Shown here: piece after piece, positions 60,901-64,000 of the stretch
How positions within the stretch are numbered: position 1 is the stretch's first letter
How the letters are laid out: every line of letters starts with the position of its first letter
DNA from: Pinibacter soli
Lineage (GTDB): Bacteria; Bacteroidota; Bacteroidia; Chitinophagales; Chitinophagaceae
Length of the DNA stretch: 64,000 bases
Reading direction: 5' to 3'
Assembly (NCBI RefSeq): GCF_029961145.1
Contig: NZ_JASBRG010000005.1
Span: 248,001-312,000, forward strand
The notes under the pieces: model-generated
Database searches by the model: none
What the model was told of the DNA's origin: nothing
The model's input: only the letters and a program-made list of their open reading frames with translations
Made by a program: the position numbers and the translations under genes

Positions 60901-61292
60901 GGCGGCAGTGTAGGTTCGCTTATATTCGTTACGATTCTTTCGTGGGATTTTATTACCACTGTTTTTCCAACAATTGTGTAGGTCAGGTCCTTGTCTTTAA
61001 GACATGCACCCAGCGCATCGCGCAGATCTACGTTGTGAAGTTCGACAGAAACATTTCCGGCCTTTTCAAGTAGCTCGACTGCATAAACAAAATCGTATCC
61101 GCTCTGGTGTTTAATGGACTTAAAAACAGACGACAAACTTTTATTTTTCGCCGAAATAGTAATCTGTGAATAACTGTGCGCTGAAGCAGCAAAAGAGAAC
61201 ACGACCATAAGAATGGCAGTAATTTTCATAATCAGCAGCGTTTTGGTTGAGCAGAGGCGTCTCCTCCGGTCCTTCTCGTTAAGAGCAGGCAT
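57969..61292 (-). CDS. SusC/RagA family TonB-linked outer membrane protein with STN signalling domain (second system)
   Basis: About 1107 residues from the ATG at 61292; an ATG at 61325 is possible, and [22 protein letters not shown] inside is the signal-peptide core. An STN domain (about 55-125, [23 protein letters not shown]) precedes the CarboxypepD_reg-like domain ([22 protein letters not shown]), plug ([61 protein letters not shown]) and barrel, which ends [10 protein letters not shown]. The STN domain touches the FecR anti-sigma, encoded just upstream, so cargo binding should activate the ECF sigma. It is a transducer-type SusC. Confidence 0.95.
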   Translation of the reverse strand: [1107 protein letters not shown]

Positions 61293-61400
61293 AAAAGAGC
61301 AGCCACAAAGAAATTTTAATAACATAACTTTGTTTAGTTTGGGTTGATGAATAATAAGCAGTCTCGCGATTGAAAAATTATGGGGTCAGCCTGAACGTCC

Positions 61401-61427
61401 GCCAGATGTGTTGCAACCACCTCTGGC
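61401..61427 (-). other. conserved-looking hairpin in the SusC leader
   Basis: GCCAGATGTG (61401-61410) pairs with CACCTCTGGC (61418-61427) with one mismatch around loop TTGCAAC. It lies about 110 bp before the SusC start codon. The T-run is only on the plus strand, so it is not a terminator for the minus-strand operon. It may be a leader structure or an attenuation element. Confidence 0.4.
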
Positions 61428-61521
61428 TTTTTTTCTTGGTAACCCTCCGTTGCAGTTTTAAGAACTTCTCATACGTTTCAGTTTATTTGGTAAAATATTA
61501 TGTGTAAAAAATATTGAGCAT

Positions 61522-61544
61522 GTTGCCGTATCGAGTCAGGCAAC
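61522..61544 (-). terminator. hairpin at the fecR stop codon
   Basis: GTTGCC (61522-61527) pairs with GGCAAC (61539-61544), and ATTTTTT follows on the minus strand within 15 nt. A weak terminator that would separate sigma-fecR from SusC, consistent with sigma-dependent transcription of SusC from its own promoter. Confidence 0.5.
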
Positions 61545-62731
61545 TATTGTACGATCACTTTTCTTCCAACTACTTCCACTTTCACAACGCCCGTCAACTC
61601 CAGTATTTTCAATACTTCAGAGATGTTTGCATTTCTTGAAACAGAACCACCGATATGACCATTAATTTTATGACGGAAAACAACATCTACATCATACCAC
61701 CGGGCTATCTGGCGCATCGCTTCTTCCACACTCATTGACTCGCCAAATACAAAAGTCCCGTTCTTCCATGCCATCACTTGTTCCAGATCCACATTGTCTG
61801 CGACGCTAATTCCCGCCTCTACCGTTGCCTGCTGTCCGGGTACAAGCTTCGCTGTATTCGAAGCCTCGTTCACCAATACACCTCCCTGCAATAGGGTAAT
61901 TTTTTTTGCATCCTCATCGTCGTAAGCCATTACATTGAACGCTGTGCCCAGCACCTTCACTACAGTTGTTCCGGTATTCACATAAAAAGGTTTTGCAGCA
62001 TTCTGTGCCACTTCAAAATAACCTTCTCCTGTCAGCTCCACTCTTCTTTCCGTACCTGTAAAAGCAGTTGGAAAGCGCAGTGAGGACGCTGCATTTAGCC
62101 AGGCTTTTGTACCATCAGGCAACGTCAATTGATATTGTCCGCCTTTAGGTGTGCTTATTTTGTTCCACATCACTTCTTCGCTTTGCCTGCCCGACATTTC
62201 GTACGCAATTTGTCCGCTCGCCAGTTTACGAACACGAACGCCGCCCTGGCTTGTGAGATTGCCATTTGCAGCGCTATCCAGGTTAATGACGCTGCCATCT
62301 GCCAAAGTCAGAATAGCTTTATCTCCTCCCGGTTTTATTTGAGCGATCGACTTACTGTGAATGTCAGTAACGCTGTTTTCAGCAGTTCGGTTAGTTGCCC
62401 ACCAATATGCACCCACACCCACTCCACAGATAATAATAATGGCAGCCGCATATTTAACCCAGGAAAGTCTGTACTCCTTTTTGCCAATGGAAGGAACGGT
62501 GTCAGAATATTTTTTATCAGATTCAATCGCTTTGTTTAAGATGTTGGCGCTAACTACATTGCTGAATATTTCTTCGCCGGAAGCGTATGTGTCCCAACCT
62601 TCGCCCAACAATTCGGTCAATTGTTGCTCATGCTTAGGTTGAACGGAAAGCTCCGCCAGCTCAATCTTTTCAGACTCGCTCGCGGTTCCATCTATTACAC
62701 GATAAAATAAATATGATAATCTATCTTCCAT
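61544..62731 (-). CDS. FecR family anti-sigma factor with DUF4974 C-terminus
   Basis: 395 residues. The N-terminal 85 residues are cytosolic and bind sigma. One membrane segment follows (YAAAIIIICGVGVGAYWW, about 93-110), then a FecR domain (GGQYQLTLPDGTKAWLNAASSLRFP, RRVELTGEGYFEVA, FYVNTGTTVVKVLGTAFNVMAY) and a DUF4974-type C-terminal domain (MSVEEAMRQIARWYDVDVVF...). The periplasmic part contacts the STN domain of the SusC encoded next. Together with the sigma factor upstream it forms the classic signalling triad. Confidence 0.95.
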   Translation of the reverse strand: MEDRLSYLFYRVIDGTASESEKIELAELSVQPKHEQQLTELLGEGWDTYASGEEIFSNVVSANILNKAIESDKKYSDTVPSIGKKEYRLSWVKYAAAIIIICGVGVGAYWWATNRTAENSVTDIHSKSIAQIKPGGDKAILTLADGSVINLDSAANGNLTSQGGVRVRKLASGQIAYEMSGRQSEEVMWNKISTPKGGQYQLTLPDGTKAWLNAASSLRFPTAFTGTERRVELTGEGYFEVAQNAAKPFYVNTGTTVVKVLGTAFNVMAYDDEDAKKITLLQGGVLVNEASNTAKLVPGQQATVEAGISVADNVDLEQVMAWKNGTFVFGESMSVEEAMRQIARWYDVDVVFRHKINGHIGGSVSRNANISEVLKILELTGVVKVEVVGRKVIVQ

Positions 62732-62782
62732 AAATATTGATTCGATTTATTGCCGGCGCAATTAATATTTTGCGCCCCGCAC

Positions 62783-62803
62783 AGACAAGGCAGTGCCTTG
62801 TCT
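62783..62803. repeat. 21-bp perfect palindrome between sigma and fecR
   Basis: AGACAAGGCA-G-TGCCTTGTCT, followed by CTAC. It resembles a common extragenic palindrome. It lies in the 123-bp gap between the sigma and fecR genes. Confidence 0.65.
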
Positions 62804-62854
62804 CTACTGTAAGACACCAAACATTAGCGACAGGATCAATTGAAAATGATTTTT

Positions 62855-63532
62855 TTAAAACTTTTTTTGCACGGATTGGTACGCTTCAAAAAATAACCAG
62901 CAAATCGCCAGCAAATCCGGATAGTGGGCCCTTAAATAGTTGGTGATGGTTTGCAGCGCAATGGTAATGTGACGTTTTACGGTGTTAGGAGAAATCTGCA
63001 TTTCTACCGCAATTTGCGCATGCGTCATTGCATTCTCGCGGCTCAGCAAATATGCTCTTTGTTGTTGTGCGGGTAATGATGCGATGGCCTCCGCAATTAT
63101 TTTATTGAGATAAGAAACGTCTGTGTTGTCTTCCATCTCCGAGGCCATATCCTGTTGCTTTATCCATTCGTTGTGTTTCAACAGTTGCCGGGATCGATCC
63201 CGCATTGTATTTAAGGCATGGTTCCGGGAGACCATGAAAAGCCATGACTTAAAATTTTTAATTTCTGCTAATGTCGCCCTCTGTTGCCAGGCCTTTATAA
63301 ATGCTTCCTGAACAATTTCTTCTGCAACGACGCGTGATTCAGTTAGCTTGAATATATAAGATCCCAGCAATTGGTGATAGGCATGAAATAATGATGCAAA
63401 GGCGCGTTCATCGCCTTCGGCAGCCAGTTTTAGCAGTTCGGTTTCGTTATGTAAATTATCCGCAAGCAAGCAGTATAGCCAAATGGTTCGTGGTAAATAT
63501 AGTGGAAAAAACAACCGGCCATCAATAGCCAT
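62855..63532 (-). CDS. ECF RNA polymerase sigma factor (FecI/SusC-associated type)
   Basis: 225 residues from the only in-frame ATG (63532). The first 22 residues (MAIDGRLFFPLYLPRTIWLY) look unlike a sigma factor, so a TTG start at 63469 (...ADNLHNETELL) is plausible. Region 2: FASLFHAYHQLLGSYIFKLTESRVVAEEIVQEAFIKAWQQ, with FKSWLFMVSRNHALNTMRD. Region 4: LPAQQQRAYLLSRENAMTHAQIAVEMQISPNTVKRHI. It recruits polymerase to the SusC promoter when FecR releases it. It is first in the sigma-fecR-SusC-SusD block. Confidence 0.93.
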   Translation of the reverse strand: MAIDGRLFFPLYLPRTIWLYCLLADNLHNETELLKLAAEGDERAFASLFHAYHQLLGSYIFKLTESRVVAEEIVQEAFIKAWQQRATLAEIKNFKSWLFMVSRNHALNTMRDRSRQLLKHNEWIKQQDMASEMEDNTDVSYLNKIIAEAIASLPAQQQRAYLLSRENAMTHAQIAVEMQISPNTVKRHITIALQTITNYLRAHYPDLLAICWLFFEAYQSVQKKF

Positions 63533-63650
63533 CCACTTTATATCAAAAGAAATTTATCATTCTATTTTAGCTTTTTGATAAATGGTTTTATCAACAACCT
63601 GATTTGCATTTCATTGGATTTTAATGCCAGATTTTACCGGATGCAGGGTG

Positions 63651-64000
63651 TCACAAAGGTTGTAACCCAATCTTTTCGCCTGACAACGTTTTGATCGCAA
63701 ACCTTGCACCTTCCAGTATTTCCGCCTTCTTATTATTTCTATATACCTGTACTTTTCTATCGCTCCATGGATTGACTATTGTTAACGGTCTTCCTTTTTC
63801 ACTTAACACCGCAACATTTTGAACAATACCATTTTTCAATTCTGCCGATACCAGGAAAGCACCAACCGCTCTCAGTGAACCAAATCGTGCATCAAAGTTT
63901 TGCGGCCAGCATGGAAAGAAGCGGATGACGCCTTCGTGTGATTGTAACAGCATCTCATTGATGGCCAGTGAAGGGGATGCGTTCTCTATACCACCGCCTC
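63651..64000 (-). CDS. C-terminal part of a GH95-like (six-hairpin) glycoside hydrolase, cut by the window edge
   Basis: Only about the last 116 residues are visible; the frame is still open at the right edge (GGGIENASPSLAINEMLLQS, continuing past 64000). The patterns INEMLLQSHEGVIRFFPCWP, LRAVGAFLVSAELKNGIV and VNPW match the end of the helical barrel and the C-terminal beta domain of GH95-like alpha-L-fucosidase or alpha-galactosidase-type proteins. Family is likely but not certain without the catalytic region. It ends 118 bp upstream of the sigma gene. Confidence 0.65.
   Translation of the reverse strand, partial: GGGIENASPSLAINEMLLQSHEGVIRFFPCWPQNFDARFGSLRAVGAFLVSAELKNGIVQNVAVLSEKGRPLTIVNPWSDRKVQVYRNNKKAEILEGARFAIKTLSGEKIGLQPL

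Noticed and set aside
61401-61436. Hairpin plus T7 as a plus-strand terminator
   Set aside because: No plus-strand gene lies upstream, so it is listed as a leader structure instead.
1-64000. tRNA, rRNA, CRISPR arrays, intact transposases, phage or conjugation genes
   Set aside because: None was recognisable on either strand; the repeats found are dispersed palindromes.

Overview
The window comes from a Bacteroidota chromosome, most likely a Chitinophagaceae-type soil or plant-associated saprophyte. The evidence is two SusC/SusD pairs, an ECF sigma/FecR pair with the Bacteroidota DUF4974 C-terminus, promoters with a TAnnTTTG-like -7 box, many secreted glycoside hydrolases, and signal peptides or lipoboxes on most enzymes. 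I see no tRNA, rRNA, CRISPR array or intact insertion sequence.

Layout. (1) 1-13.2 kb: GH92 enzymes at both ends, a small membrane protein, a four-gene plus-strand lipid-type operon (CPBP protease, NAD-epimerase, SDR, fatty acid hydroxylase), and a GH2 enzyme. (2) 13.8-19 kb: an MltF-like lytic transglycosylase, then an AT-rich plus-strand pair, a Schlafen-type helicase (DUF2075) with a PD-(D/E)XK-like N-terminus and an Mrr-type endonuclease, which looks like a small defence island. (3) 19.3-38.3 kb, all minus strand: a polysaccharide-utilisation locus (PUL) with SusC, SusD, a TIM-barrel glycosidase, GH92, a GH141-like beta-helix enzyme, a second unclassified glycosidase, a phytanoyl-CoA-dioxygenase-like enzyme, a XylR-like AraC regulator, an MFS sugar porter and a sugar isomerase/epimerase-like protein. 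(4) 38.6-41.7 kb: an arsenic operon, arsR-arsM-acr3-metallophosphatase. (5) 41.8-52.2 kb: a CAZyme cluster without SusCD, with GH120 beta-xylosidase, GH36 alpha-galactosidase, an endonuclease/phosphatase-like lipoprotein, a sialate-O-acetylesterase-type esterase and a divergent LacZ-type GH2. (6) 52.4-63.5 kb: sigma, FecR, STN-SusC, SusD and three thioredoxin-fold proteins. The right edge cuts through a GH95-like gene.

The most striking signal is a repeated operator. Five sites share two direct half-sites (CGCAAAnTGA) exactly 21 bp apart, separated by a T-tract. Four of them sit upstream of SusC, the sugar porter, the PhyH-like gene and the distant first GH92 gene, each followed at a fixed distance by TAnnTTGC. 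The natural candidate to bind them is the XylR-like regulator encoded at 22.1-23.3 kb, because AraC-family activators bind direct repeats with this spacing. This links genes 35 kb apart into one regulon and suggests that the PUL was once contiguous and was later split by the lipid operon, the defence pair and other genes.

Other notable signals are a perfect LacI-type palindrome at the predicted transcription start of the LacZ-type gene, two copies of a palindromic MITE-like repeat, ArsR operators overlapping the arsR start codon, and a SusCD system that feeds thioredoxin-fold genes rather than glycosidases.
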